NCBI RefSeq assembly: GCF_003480315.1
Contig: NZ_QUIV01000007.1
Coordinates: 1-64,000, forward strand
Length of the DNA stretch: 64,000 bases
Reading direction: 5' to 3'
Source: Clostridium sp. AM33-3
GTDB taxonomy: Bacteria; Bacillota; Clostridia; Lachnospirales; Lachnospiraceae
The notes beneath the pieces were generated by a model that was not told the origin of the DNA, ran no database searches, and worked only from the letters and a program-made list of their open reading frames with translations. Positions 43,700 to 52,128 of the stretch are shown here, one piece after another. The position numbers were made by a program, and so were the translations under genes. Position 1 is the first letter of the stretch; every line of letters begins with the position of its first letter.

Positions 43700-44599
43700 A
43701 TGGCATTAACAAAAGAAGAGAGAGAAAAATGGCTGGCAGTTCTCGACAGAACCGGAGGAAGAAAAAAAACGGGACGTGAAGGCCGTGTAATTCCGGAAGA
43801 TTATAAACAGTGGAAACAGTATACGGAACGCAAAGAAGTTGTGGTTGAAGTTCCATCTGTGGGTGTTCCGGTAAAATGTTATATCACAATGGCAAAAGAC
43901 CGGAAAAACGGATGCCCGGTTCATGTCAACATGCATGGCGGCGGATTCATTTTCCTTCAGGACGGGGATGATGATCTGTATTGTGAACACTTGGCTGCGC
44001 GGATTCATGGAATTGTTGTAGATATTGATTACGCAAGCTCTTTAGATCATGCTTATCCGGTTGCGTTTGAACAGTCTTACCGCGTTGTAAAGTGGGTATT
44101 TGAACAGTGTGAATCCTGGGGGGCTGATCCGAAAAAGGTTTCCATTGGTGGACACAGCGCAGGTGGTTGTCTGGTAGCAGCAATCTCCCTGAAAGCCGCA
44201 CAGACAAAGGATTTTAAAGTATGCTTACAGGTGCTCGACTATGCAGCAAATGACAACTATATGCCAATGACCGATACAAGCGGAAAGTCAGACCGCTCCC
44301 AGGCGTTTTCCATGCTTTATGCGGATGGAGACGAAGAACTCTTAAAACAGCCATTTGTATCACCGGTATTCGCGACTACGGACATGATGGAGAATCAGCC
44401 GGAAACGCTGATTGTCAATGCGCAGAATTGTCCGTTCTGTCTTGCGAATGAAGAGTACGGAAGAAAACTGGTTGAGGCCGGTGTTACCGTGACAATACGC
44501 AGATTCCGGGAGAGCCATCATGGATTTACCGTAAGAATGAGTGATGAATGGAAAGAAGCACAGGAACTGATCATCCGCCAGATTCTTTCTACAAAGTAA
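43700..44599 (+). CDS. Alpha/beta hydrolase (HSL/acetyl-esterase type) with an altered triad
   Basis: 299 residues. The oxyanion motif MHGGGFIF (near 78), nucleophile motif GGHSAGG (near 150) and catalytic His region ESHHGFT (near 272) are typical of the hormone-sensitive-lipase family. The acid residue is odd: the usual DPLRDE block reads QNCPFCLANE, with Cys where the catalytic Asp is expected. Another acidic residue may replace it, or activity may be changed. No signal peptide. AAAAGGAGGAAG precedes the ATG. Confidence 0.85.
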   Translation: MALTKEEREKWLAVLDRTGGRKKTGREGRVIPEDYKQWKQYTERKEVVVEVPSVGVPVKCYITMAKDRKNGCPVHVNMHGGGFIFLQDGDDDLYCEHLAARIHGIVVDIDYASSLDHAYPVAFEQSYRVVKWVFEQCESWGADPKKVSIGGHSAGGCLVAAISLKAAQTKDFKVCLQVLDYAANDNYMPMTDTSGKSDRSQAFSMLYADGDEELLKQPFVSPVFATTDMMENQPETLIVNAQNCPFCLANEEYGRKLVEAGVTVTIRRFRESHHGFTVRMSDEWKEAQELIIRQILSTK

Positions 44600-44660
44600 C
44601 AATTTAAATATATGACAAGGCCCGTATGAGCTGCCTTTCGGCAGCTCATACGGGCCTATT
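44599..44660 (+). terminator. Terminator after the hydrolase gene
   Basis: An 18-base perfect stem (44618-44635 with 44640-44657, core GGCCCGTATGAGCTGCC) with a TTTC loop, followed by ATTAAAAT. The left flank repeats that of the hairpin at 40158. Confidence 0.8.
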
Positions 44661-44680
44661 AAAATCTACAACTCAAAGAG

Positions 44681-44983
44681 TGTAATTCTTTGTCCTATGA
44701 TGCAATGACAGCACATACCGCAGTTGTTTTTACCAGATATATGATGTTATCACTGGCAAGCCGGGAATCCAACGATAATCGTTCTCTTGGCGAACTCTTT
44801 TTATACTTTTCTGATGAGATGTCTGATATCACATGGATATAGGCATTTCAAATGCTGCTTCAAATGTTTAGGACAATGCTTATGGAAAATACCGAGTTGT
44901 CAGATGAGAAAATCAGCGAATTGGTGGATGCGTTTATCAATGCACTTCCGATAATGCTGAAAACTCAGCTACAGGCTGCATAA
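44681..44983 (+). pseudogene. C-terminal fragment of a transposase, with an internal stop
   Basis: Read in one frame, this gives CNSLSYDAMTAHTAVVFT, then RYMMLSLASRESNDNRSLGE and an in-frame TAG near 44840. The frame continues AFQMLLQMFRTMLMENTELS to a final TAA. The YDAMTAHTAVVFTRYM stretch resembles the C-terminal end of DDE transposases of the IS4-like type common in Lachnospiraceae. The N-terminal catalytic part is missing, so this is a relic. It sits just upstream of spoVAD, exactly where the sporulation operon resumes. Confidence 0.75.
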
Positions 44984-45077
44984 AGCTGAACATTGATAAC
45001 CGAATAACTGCCAGATATTGAGTTTTCAAGGTGCATAGCTAAAATTTATGTGCGAAGTTTGAGTAATATATAGAAAT

Positions 45078-45107
45078 CGGATAAAAACTCCTTTTTTGCG
45101 CATACTA
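45078..45107 (+). promoter_or_regulatory. Putative sigma-G promoter of spoVAD-spoVAE
   Basis: CGGATA (45078-45083), 17-base spacer, CATACTA (45101-45107). The -10 equals the sigma-G consensus CATACTA and the -35 fits GnATR. Transcription would begin near 45114, leaving the ribosome binding site AAAGGAG (45130-45136) in a short leader. Confidence 0.65.
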
Positions 45108-45143
45108 TGTTCAGAATGAATGGCGCAGGAAAGGAGTTTTTTT
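45083..45143 (+). terminator. 19-bp hairpin over the spoVAD ribosome binding site
   Basis: AAAAACTCCTTTTTTGCGC (45083-45101) pairs along its whole length (two G-U pairs) with 45123-45141 (GCGCAGGAAAGGAGTTTTT), followed by TT and then the ATG. In read-through RNA from upstream it would hide AAAGGAG and looks like a terminator. RNA started at the sigma-G promoter (about 45114) lacks the left arm and keeps the site free. Confidence 0.7.
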
Positions 45144-46154
45144 ATGCAGGTGGGAAAAGCAAGCTTGCGTTTTGAGCATCCTGCTTTTGTGGCCTCCTGG
45201 GCTTCGGTCGCGGGAAAGAAGGAAGGGCAGGGGCCGCTATCGGGCGGGATTGATGTCATCGAGCAGGATGAGATGTTTGGAATGGAAAACTGGGAACAGG
45301 CAGAGAGTGCCATGCAGAAGCAGGCGGCAGATCTGGCTCTGGAGAAGGGGAATATCCATCGGAGAGAGGTGCGTTACCTCTTTGCAGGGGATCTTCTGGG
45401 ACAGCTGATTGCCACTTCCTTCGGTACGGTAGATCTGGAAATTCCGCTGTTCGGCCTTTACGGAGCCTGCTCTACCATGGGAGAGGCGCTGGGCCTGGGG
45501 GCCATGTGCGTAAATGCCGGATATGCGGACCGGGTGCTGACCCTGGCTTCCAGCCATTACGCAACGGCAGAGAAGCAGTTCCGTTTTCCGCTGGGATACG
45601 GGAATCAGAGGGCACAGAGCGCCACCTGGACTGTGACCGGGTGCGGGGCGGTAGTGCTTGGAAAGAATAAAACCCGTGTCGCCGTAACCGGCATCACCAC
45701 CGGAAAGCTGGTGGATATGGGAACCAAAGATTCCATGAATATGGGCGCCGCCATGGCCCCGGCGGCCTGGAACACCATACGGCAGAATTTTGAGGATTTT
45801 AGCGTGGATGCCTCTTACTATGACCGCATCATCACCGGAGATCTGGGTGCAGTGGGACAGAAAGCCCTTTTGGATTTTATGAAAAGTAGCGGGTATGACA
45901 TTACCGGAAAGCACATGGACTGTGGACTGGAAATTTACGACCGCGGTGAGCAGGATGTCCACTCCGGAGGAAGCGGATGCGGCTGCTCTGCGGTAACGCT
46001 GTGTGCCCGTATTCTGCCGAAGCTGATGCGTGGTGAGTGGAGCCGGGTGCTGTTTGTGCCCACCGGCGCACTACTATCTACTGTCAGCTACAACGAAGGT
46101 CAGAGCATCCCGGGAATCGCCCATGCGGTGATACTGGAACGGATGGAGGTGTGA
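45144..46154 (+). CDS. spoVAD: Stage V sporulation protein AD
   Basis: 336 residues, normal for SpoVAD, a thiolase-like protein that binds dipicolinic acid in the spore. Family blocks are SLRFEHPAFVASWASVAGKK at the start, LFGLYGACSTMGEALGLGAM (the thiolase-like Cys region) and GGSGCGCSAVTLCARILPKL. The ATG at 45144 was chosen because it is seven bases after AAAGGAG; the ATG at 45120 lies inside the hairpin and has no site. It normally follows spoVAC directly, but here 32.8 kb separates them. Confidence 0.96.
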   Translation: MQVGKASLRFEHPAFVASWASVAGKKEGQGPLSGGIDVIEQDEMFGMENWEQAESAMQKQAADLALEKGNIHRREVRYLFAGDLLGQLIATSFGTVDLEIPLFGLYGACSTMGEALGLGAMCVNAGYADRVLTLASSHYATAEKQFRFPLGYGNQRAQSATWTVTGCGAVVLGKNKTRVAVTGITTGKLVDMGTKDSMNMGAAMAPAAWNTIRQNFEDFSVDASYYDRIITGDLGAVGQKALLDFMKSSGYDITGKHMDCGLEIYDRGEQDVHSGGSGCGCSAVTLCARILPKLMRGEWSRVLFVPTGALLSTVSYNEGQSIPGIAHAVILERMEV

Positions 46155-46159
46155 AAGAA

Positions 46160-46543
46160 ATGGATAGTAGTATGAATGAAATAATTATGGAACTGGTCCG
46201 GGCATTTCTTGTGGGCGGCATCATCTGTGCCCTGGTACAGGTTCTATTGGACCGCACAAAAATGATGCCGGGCCGGGTCATGGTAACACTGGTTGTGACC
46301 GGCAATATCTTAGGCTGGCTTGGGCTTTATGAACCTTTTCTGAAATGGGCCGGAGCCGGAGCCGGGGTGCCGCTCCTCGGCTTTGGCAATACTCTGTGGA
46401 AAGGAGTAGCAAAAGCCGTGGGAGAGGAAGGCCTCGTTGGGATCTTCAAAGGTGGCCTGACAGCCGCCTCTGCAGGGATCGCCGCGGCGCTGGTGTTCGG
46501 GTATCTGGGGGCGCTGGTGTTTCAGCCGAAGATGAAGGAATAA
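46160..46543 (+). CDS. spoVAE: Stage V sporulation protein AE
   Basis: 127 residues with four or so membrane segments. FLVGGIICALVQVLLDRTKM and KWAGAGAGVPLLGFGNTLWKG resemble the paralogous SpoVAC motifs and identify SpoVAE(b). GGAGGTGTGAAAGAA precedes the ATG, five bases after the spoVAD stop. SpoVAC, SpoVAD and SpoVAE form the minimal dipicolinic acid uptake set; all three are present and look intact despite the split. Confidence 0.94.
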   Translation: MDSSMNEIIMELVRAFLVGGIICALVQVLLDRTKMMPGRVMVTLVVTGNILGWLGLYEPFLKWAGAGAGVPLLGFGNTLWKGVAKAVGEEGLVGIFKGGLTAASAGIAAALVFGYLGALVFQPKMKE

Positions 46544-46580
46544 AAAGAGGCTGTCGCAAAATTTTGCGACAGCCTCTTTT
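46543..46580. terminator. Bidirectional terminator between spoVAE and the ilvD-like gene
   Basis: A 38-base perfect palindrome with core GAGGCTGTCGCAAAAT and A/T runs on both sides serves the two convergent genes. Confidence 0.9.
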
Positions 46581-46595
46581 ATATAATACAGAAAA

Positions 46596-48281
46596 TCAGT
46601 CCACAATCACACCGCCCTGATCTGCGCTTCTCGCGTGCAGCGCATACCGCTTCAGATATCCGTCCACCTGCTTTGGCTCATAGCGGAAAGCAGCTCTTCT
46701 GCGGGCAAGTTCTTCGTCGGATACGTGGAGCTCCAGCTTTTTGTTCGGGATGTCAATCTCGATTTCGTCACCGTCCTCAATGAGGGCAATGGGGCCTCCG
46801 GCTGCGGCTTCCGGAGAAATGTGGCCCACGAAGCAGCCGTTGTTGGTGCCGGAGAAGCGGCCATCGGTGATGAGGGCGGTGCACTTGTTTAAACCCTGGC
46901 CGTAGAGTAGCTTCATCGGCTTGAACATTTCCGGCATGCCCGGAGCGCCTTTTGGGCCCTCATAGCGGACTACCACTACATGGCCTGGCTTGATGAGCTG
47001 TTTGGCAATGGCATCGCTGACGGCGTCCTCGCTGTCGAAGCAGATGGCTTTTCCGATGAAATGGCGTACTTCCTCCGCAACAGCAGCAGGTTTTGCCACA
47101 GCGGTGTCCGGAGCCAGGTTGCCGTGCATGATGGCAAGTCCTGCCAGGGTGGAGAATGGCTTCTCCAGGGAGGTGATGACCTCCGGATTCTTCGGGTAGA
47201 GACTGCGGCAGGCTACAGCGTTTTCACCGATGGTCTTGCCGGTCACGGTCATGCAGTCATTATACAGAAGCGGCTTCATCTGGCGCTGAACCTCCGGGAT
47301 GCCGCCTGCTTTATAGAAATCCTCGGCGTCGAATTCCTTGGAAGCCGGATTGATGCGGCAGATGAGTGGGATATTGTTTCCGTATTCCTCAAACCATCCC
47401 ATGACAGTCTTGGAATCCAGTCCAATCTCATGGGCAATGGCGAGGGTGTGGATAACACAGTTGGTGGAACCTCCAGTTGCCATAAGGACCATGATGGCAT
47501 TGCGAATGGCCTCCGGAGTCAGGATATCCCGGGAGGTGATGCCGTTCAATACCATGTGGACTGCCGTCTCGCCGGAGAGAAGTGCTGCACGGATCCGGTC
47601 ATTGTAAACAGCCGGGATAGCAGCGGAGCCAGGCAGGCTTAGGCCAAGAGCCTCTGCCATGCAGCACATGGAGTTGGCGGTTGCCATATGCTGGCAGGAG
47701 CCAACGGTCGGGCAGCAGAGCTCGGTGATATCCTCCAGAACATCGTGGTCAATCTTGCCAACCTGATACATACCGTAGGCCTCCTCGATGGAGGTGGAGT
47801 CCGATTTGCGCTTGCCGCCGAAGGCCTGACCGCCCAGCATACAGCCGCCGGCCAGGAAGATACAAGGAATATCCAGCCTTGCAGCTGCCATCAGCATGCC
47901 AGGAACGGTTTTGTCGCAGGAACCGATGAGCACGAGACCGTCCAGCCGGTGTGCCCGTGCCATGGTCTCAATGCTGTCTGCCACAAGCTCGCGGGATGGC
48001 AGAGAGTAGCGGGCACCGCTGTGGGTGGTGCAGACACCGTCGCACACGGCAATACAGCCGAACTCTACCGGCGTGCCGCCTGCGCGGTAAACACCGTATT
48101 TCACCTGTTCGGCCAGTTCCTTCAAATGGCGGTGTCCGGGAACAATGTCCGTGAAGGAATTGCAGACACCGATGATGGGACGGGACATGTCATCGTTGGA
48201 GAAGCCGTTTGCCTTGTAAAGGGTGCGGCAGGAGATGAGACTGTCCGGGAGAAATGTACCGGATTCAAATTTCTTTTGCAT
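46596..48281 (-). CDS. ilvD: IlvD/Edd family dehydratase (dihydroxy-acid dehydratase-like)
   Basis: 561 residues, full length for the family. Fe-S cysteine motifs are GSCDKTVPGML (near 123) and CPTVGSCQHMATANSMCC (near 195); DGRFSGTNNGCFVGHISPEA marks the C-terminal active-site domain. Classical IlvD makes 2-ketoacids for valine, leucine and isoleucine. Some of the family's usual residues differ (GGCMLGG where IlvD has GGPMxxG) and no other ilv gene is adjacent, so a sugar-acid dehydratase is also possible. ATCAGGAGGTATTC lies upstream. It follows the PBP gene by 36 bases. Confidence 0.82.
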   Translation of the reverse strand: MQKKFESGTFLPDSLISCRTLYKANGFSNDDMSRPIIGVCNSFTDIVPGHRHLKELAEQVKYGVYRAGGTPVEFGCIAVCDGVCTTHSGARYSLPSRELVADSIETMARAHRLDGLVLIGSCDKTVPGMLMAAARLDIPCIFLAGGCMLGGQAFGGKRKSDSTSIEEAYGMYQVGKIDHDVLEDITELCCPTVGSCQHMATANSMCCMAEALGLSLPGSAAIPAVYNDRIRAALLSGETAVHMVLNGITSRDILTPEAIRNAIMVLMATGGSTNCVIHTLAIAHEIGLDSKTVMGWFEEYGNNIPLICRINPASKEFDAEDFYKAGGIPEVQRQMKPLLYNDCMTVTGKTIGENAVACRSLYPKNPEVITSLEKPFSTLAGLAIMHGNLAPDTAVAKPAAVAEEVRHFIGKAICFDSEDAVSDAIAKQLIKPGHVVVVRYEGPKGAPGMPEMFKPMKLLYGQGLNKCTALITDGRFSGTNNGCFVGHISPEAAAGGPIALIEDGDEIEIDIPNKKLELHVSDEELARRRAAFRYEPKQVDGYLKRYALHARSADQGGVIVD

Positions 48282-48317
48282 ATGAATACCTCCTGATAAT
48301 TATTTATTCAGATTAAG

Positions 48318-50987
48318 CTAATCCCGTCCGGGGCCGTTCGATACAGCCGAAGATGGTCGGATGCTGGCGCCTCCCGGACCAAGACCGGGAACTACGCCCG
48401 GTCCGCTGGAACTGTCAGAATCATTTTCATCCGGCCCCAGGTAAGACGGGTCAATAGTCACACTGGTGTGTCCGGGGCAGTGACCGGTTGGCATTGCATA
48501 TTTGGAATCATCGGTCTCGCCTTCCTCTCCGGCAGGTAGGGCAATGCGTACCCTGGAGGTCTTCGGACAGTTAGTACCAGGAAGAAGTCCGGTGACGCTG
48601 CATACGGTAGTGAGCACATGGGTGTTGCACATTTCTGTCGGGACGGTTCCTTTCGCGAAATATTCCGTATAGACCGCATTTCCGCGCGGATCGTGGGAGC
48701 AGACACCCGGAATGGCAAGCTTACCGGATTTGCGGCAGATCTCTGCGGTCTCCACGCTGTCCGGAACGGTGAAGCCGGGATCACTTAAGCCCTCGTGAAC
48801 GCGGGTCATGATCTTGCGCCAGATATCCTTGTGGAAGGATGTGCCGCCGTTCTGGCCGCTGAGCTTCTGGTTTTCATCGCAGCCGCCCCATACGCCGGCG
48901 GTGTAATAAGGGGTATAGCCGATAAACCAGATATCGTTATTGTTGCTGGTGGTACCGCTCTTGCCGGCTGCAGACATATTTGGAAGTGCTGCACGGGTGC
49001 TGGTAGAGCTGACACTGACACCGGAGCTTGCAAAAATACGGTTGGCCTGCATGGAATCTTCCATGGCATCGGTCAGAAGGAATGCGGTGGAATCCTTCAG
49101 GACCCGGTGAGTTTCCGGTTCATTGTCAATAAGCAGCTTTCCGTCGTGGTCGAGGATTTTGGTAAAGAATACCGGTTTGGTGTAAAGGCCGCCGTTGGCA
49201 ATGGAAGCGAAGGCCGCGGTCAGCTCCAGGTTGGTCACACCTTTTGTGATGCCGCCCAATGCGGTAGCCGCGTTCATGTCGGTATCGGTCAGGGTGGTAA
49301 TGCCGAAGTTTTTGGCGTATTCCACACCCAGCTGAGGGCTTACGGTTTCCATCATGGTGCGAACTGCAACAATGTTCATGGAGTAGATAATACCATCGCG
49401 GATACTGGAGTAGCCGAGATAACCCTGCTTGTACCAGTTTTTAAACGTTTTTCTCCCGACGGTGAACGGCGCGTCATAGTAGACGCTCCCCAGGGTGGCA
49501 CCGCAGGTATCGAGCGCCGGGGCAAACGCCGTGATGACCTTGAAGGTGGAACCAGGCTGTCTGGTGGTATCGGTTGCACGGTTTAAGGTCAGACTTGCTG
49601 TCTTGGTGCCGCGGCCGCCGCTTATGGCCTTGACCTGTCCGGTCTTCTGGTCCATGATGACGAAAGATACCTGTGGCTGCAGCACCTTGCTGGAGCGTTC
49701 GCCGATGATGGTATCGCCCTGCTGCAGAATGGCTGCCTTATAGGCCTCAATGTCTGTATCTGCCTCCGCTTCGCTGTTGTAAAGACCCTCCCAGCCTGCG
49801 TTCAAAGTGGAGGCGTGCCAGGATTTTAAGTTCTTTTCAGAGAAATGCTCGGTAGTGCCGTCTGCGTGAGTCACGGAAAGACGGTATTCCAGGCTGTAGC
49901 GGGCAGCGGAATAGTTGGAAGGATCATTGACCTCTTCATCTACAATGGCCTGAAGAGCCGGATCCTGGGTGGTGTAAATCTGAAGCCCTCCGCTGTAGAG
50001 CAGGTTATGAGCCTGGGTTTCCGTGTAGCCAAGCTTTTCCATCAGTGTATCTTTTACCTGCTGGGTCAGCTCATCGGTGAAGTAGCTGTACGGAGTAGAG
50101 TTCTCTTTGGAGACATTATCCACCATCTGGATACGGTCATAGACGTCATCTGCCAATGCCTCTTCCTGCTGCTCTTTGCTGATATAGCCCTGTTCAAACA
50201 TGTACTGCAGGATGACCTTGCGCTTTTCCGCGTTGGCTTCCTGACCGCTGATCGGGTTTAAACGGGATGGGTTCTGGGTGATGCCTGCAATGACTGCACA
50301 CTCAGAGAGCGTCAGGTCAGAAACATCCTTATTAAAGTAGCGGCGGGCTGCGACTTTGACACCCAGGGCGTTATTGCCTAAGTTGATGGTGTTTAAGTAG
50401 TTGGTTAAGATCAGCTTGCGGTCCATGGATTTGGTGAGCTGCAGGGCAAGGTACTGCTCCTGCAGCTTTCTTTCTAATTTGGCTCCGAAGCTTGTCTCCA
50501 TTCCGCCGTTAAACATGTTGTTCTTGATAAGCTGCTGGGTGATGGTGCTTCCGCCTCCGCGGTTTTCACCGGTCAGTACGCCGACTGCTGCACGGGAAAT
50601 AGAACGCAGATCGATGCCGTTGTGGGTCCAGAAGCGGGAGTCCTCTATGGCAACGAATGCGTTGATCAGGTCCTTGGGAAGCTCATCGAAGGTTGCTTCT
50701 TCCCGGTTTGAGCCTGCTGTTACCAGGGTGTCGGTTAAGTTGCCTGTGCTGTCATATACCGTTGTGGCATAGCCGATGGGGACGATGCTGTCCACATTGA
50801 GCTCCGGGGCATTGTCGATGATACCCATGACAATACCGATGCCGATGCTGGATATGACCAGAACGCAGAACAGACAGAGCACGCAGCAGGTCTTTATAAA
50901 GGTAAGAAAAATCCGGGAGCGGTATTTGTCGCTTCGGGAGTTTGCGGCCTGCAGACGCTTTTCTGTCGCATCTTTTCCATAATTCAT
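48318..50987 (-). CDS. Class A penicillin-binding protein (transglycosylase/transpeptidase)
   Basis: 889 residues from the ATG at 50987 (AAAGGAGG upstream). One N-terminal membrane anchor lies near residues 25-55. The GT51 glycosyltransferase domain has EDSRFWTHNGIDLRSI and GGGSTITQQLIKNN; the transpeptidase domain has STFK as the active-site Ser-x-x-Lys (RQPGSTFKVI), a YSMN motif and KSGTTSNNND. The last 50 residues are Gly/Ser/Pro-rich and probably disordered. It polymerises and crosslinks peptidoglycan outside the membrane. Confidence 0.94.
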   Translation of the reverse strand: MNYGKDATEKRLQAANSRSDKYRSRIFLTFIKTCCVLCLFCVLVISSIGIGIVMGIIDNAPELNVDSIVPIGYATTVYDSTGNLTDTLVTAGSNREEATFDELPKDLINAFVAIEDSRFWTHNGIDLRSISRAAVGVLTGENRGGGSTITQQLIKNNMFNGGMETSFGAKLERKLQEQYLALQLTKSMDRKLILTNYLNTINLGNNALGVKVAARRYFNKDVSDLTLSECAVIAGITQNPSRLNPISGQEANAEKRKVILQYMFEQGYISKEQQEEALADDVYDRIQMVDNVSKENSTPYSYFTDELTQQVKDTLMEKLGYTETQAHNLLYSGGLQIYTTQDPALQAIVDEEVNDPSNYSAARYSLEYRLSVTHADGTTEHFSEKNLKSWHASTLNAGWEGLYNSEAEADTDIEAYKAAILQQGDTIIGERSSKVLQPQVSFVIMDQKTGQVKAISGGRGTKTASLTLNRATDTTRQPGSTFKVITAFAPALDTCGATLGSVYYDAPFTVGRKTFKNWYKQGYLGYSSIRDGIIYSMNIVAVRTMMETVSPQLGVEYAKNFGITTLTDTDMNAATALGGITKGVTNLELTAAFASIANGGLYTKPVFFTKILDHDGKLLIDNEPETHRVLKDSTAFLLTDAMEDSMQANRIFASSGVSVSSTSTRAALPNMSAAGKSGTTSNNNDIWFIGYTPYYTAGVWGGCDENQKLSGQNGGTSFHKDIWRKIMTRVHEGLSDPGFTVPDSVETAEICRKSGKLAIPGVCSHDPRGNAVYTEYFAKGTVPTEMCNTHVLTTVCSVTGLLPGTNCPKTSRVRIALPAGEEGETDDSKYAMPTGHCPGHTSVTIDPSYLGPDENDSDSSSGPGVVPGLGPGGASIRPSSAVSNGPGRD

Positions 50988-51115
50988 ATGGGAATCCTCC
51001 TTTGTTGTGGGAATTCTTCGTATAAAAATCCAATTTACGTGATTTGAGTCACCTGCTTGTTTTGCCGTTTTCCGTAACCGTGCAGGCACGTTTCCGGCTT
51101 TCTGGTGCTCGTTAC

Positions 51116-51144
51116 ATTATATCAAAATGCCCCTTACAATGCAA
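51116..51144 (-). promoter_or_regulatory. Promoter of the PBP gene
   Basis: Minus strand TTGCAT (51144-51139), 17-base spacer, TATAAT (51121-51116), about 130 bases upstream of the start. Confidence 0.8.
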
Positions 51145-51289
51145 CCATAGCGCTGTTTGTGGCATTCGATGCACCCAGGTCCGAGAAATACATGAACCGT
51201 AATATTTCTTGCCAGAACCGTTTTTTATTGGTAAGATAAAGAACGAAACCAACGAATAAGTCAATTTGTGTTATATAGGAAGTATACCC

Positions 51290-51940
51290 ATGATGGAACG
51301 ATATAAAATCCTTTTTGATGGCGGAGAGGGCGAACTGACCGAGAAAAAGTCCCGTTTCATTGCCACCACAAGACCGGTGGAGAGCGAGGAAGAGGCAGTT
51401 GCCTTTATTGATGAAATGAAAAAGAAATACTGGGATGCCAGACATAACTGTTCTGCTTATGTGATCGGCGAGCGGGGACAGGTGCAGCGCTGCAGTGATG
51501 ACGGAGAACCGGCACAGACTGCAGGCCGTCCAATGCTGGATGTGCTTCTTGGCGCGGAAGTGAAGAATATCTGCGTCGTGGTGACACGTTACTTTGGCGG
51601 AACTCTTCTTGGCACCGGAGGCCTGGTCCGCGCCTATTCCGGCGCAGTCCAGGAGGCGCTGAAAAACAGCGTCATTGTGGAGAAATGTCCGGGTGCAGAG
51701 CTGAAGATCCATACGGATTACAACGGCATCGGCAAGATCCAGTACATCACCGCCCAGATGGAGATCCCGGTTCTGGACACCCAGTATACCGATGCGGTGG
51801 ATGTGGTCTGCATGGTGCCGCTGGAAAAAGAGGGCTCCCTGGTGGCCCAGATTACCGAGAAAACGGGTGGCAGGGCAGTGATAACACGGGAAAAAGAGTG
51901 CTACTATGGCTTTGCGGGTGGCGAGCTGGTGCTGTTTTAA
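51290..51940 (+). CDS. YigZ/IMPACT family protein
   Basis: 216 residues of the UPF0029 family. The N-terminal domain has EKKSRFIATTRPVESEEEAV, NCSAYVIGE, SDDGEPAQTAGRPMLDVL and YFGGTLLGTGGLVRAYS; the C-terminal part is a ferredoxin-like fold domain. The function in bacteria is not settled; the fold resembles ribosomal proteins and the eukaryotic IMPACT translation regulator. A second ATG at 51293 is equally likely. AGGAAG lies upstream. Confidence 0.92.
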   Translation: MMERYKILFDGGEGELTEKKSRFIATTRPVESEEEAVAFIDEMKKKYWDARHNCSAYVIGERGQVQRCSDDGEPAQTAGRPMLDVLLGAEVKNICVVVTRYFGGTLLGTGGLVRAYSGAVQEALKNSVIVEKCPGAELKIHTDYNGIGKIQYITAQMEIPVLDTQYTDAVDVVCMVPLEKEGSLVAQITEKTGGRAVITREKECYYGFAGGELVLF

Positions 51941-51980
51941 ATTTTAAACAGAAAAATGCAATGCAATGCGGAAAAAACGC

Positions 51981-52009
51981 TTGCAATCCGTTGAACAGAA
52001 TGCTATATT
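51981..52009 (+). promoter_or_regulatory. Promoter of the typA leader
   Basis: TTGCAA (51981-51986), 17-base spacer, TATATT (52004-52009). It lies upstream of a terminator-like hairpin, so the typA transcript would begin with a short structured leader. Confidence 0.65.
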
Positions 52010-52033
52010 TATAAATTGTGATAAGTGACGTGA

Positions 52034-52067
52034 ACTAAGGACCTGGCAACAAGTCCTTAGTTTTTTT
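52034..52067 (+). terminator. Terminator or attenuator before typA
   Basis: ACTAAGGAC (52034-52042) pairs with GTCCTTAGT (52053-52061), followed by TTTTTTT. It ends yigZ transcription, but also lies about 20 bases after the likely start of the typA transcript. A second hairpin follows at 52079-52101 (GCAAATG...CATTTGC). Confidence 0.8.
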
Positions 52068-52128
52068 GTAAAGCTGATGCAAATGTGCGCTGCGCATTTG
52101 CGCCAAAAGAAAGAGGAAGATTACGATT

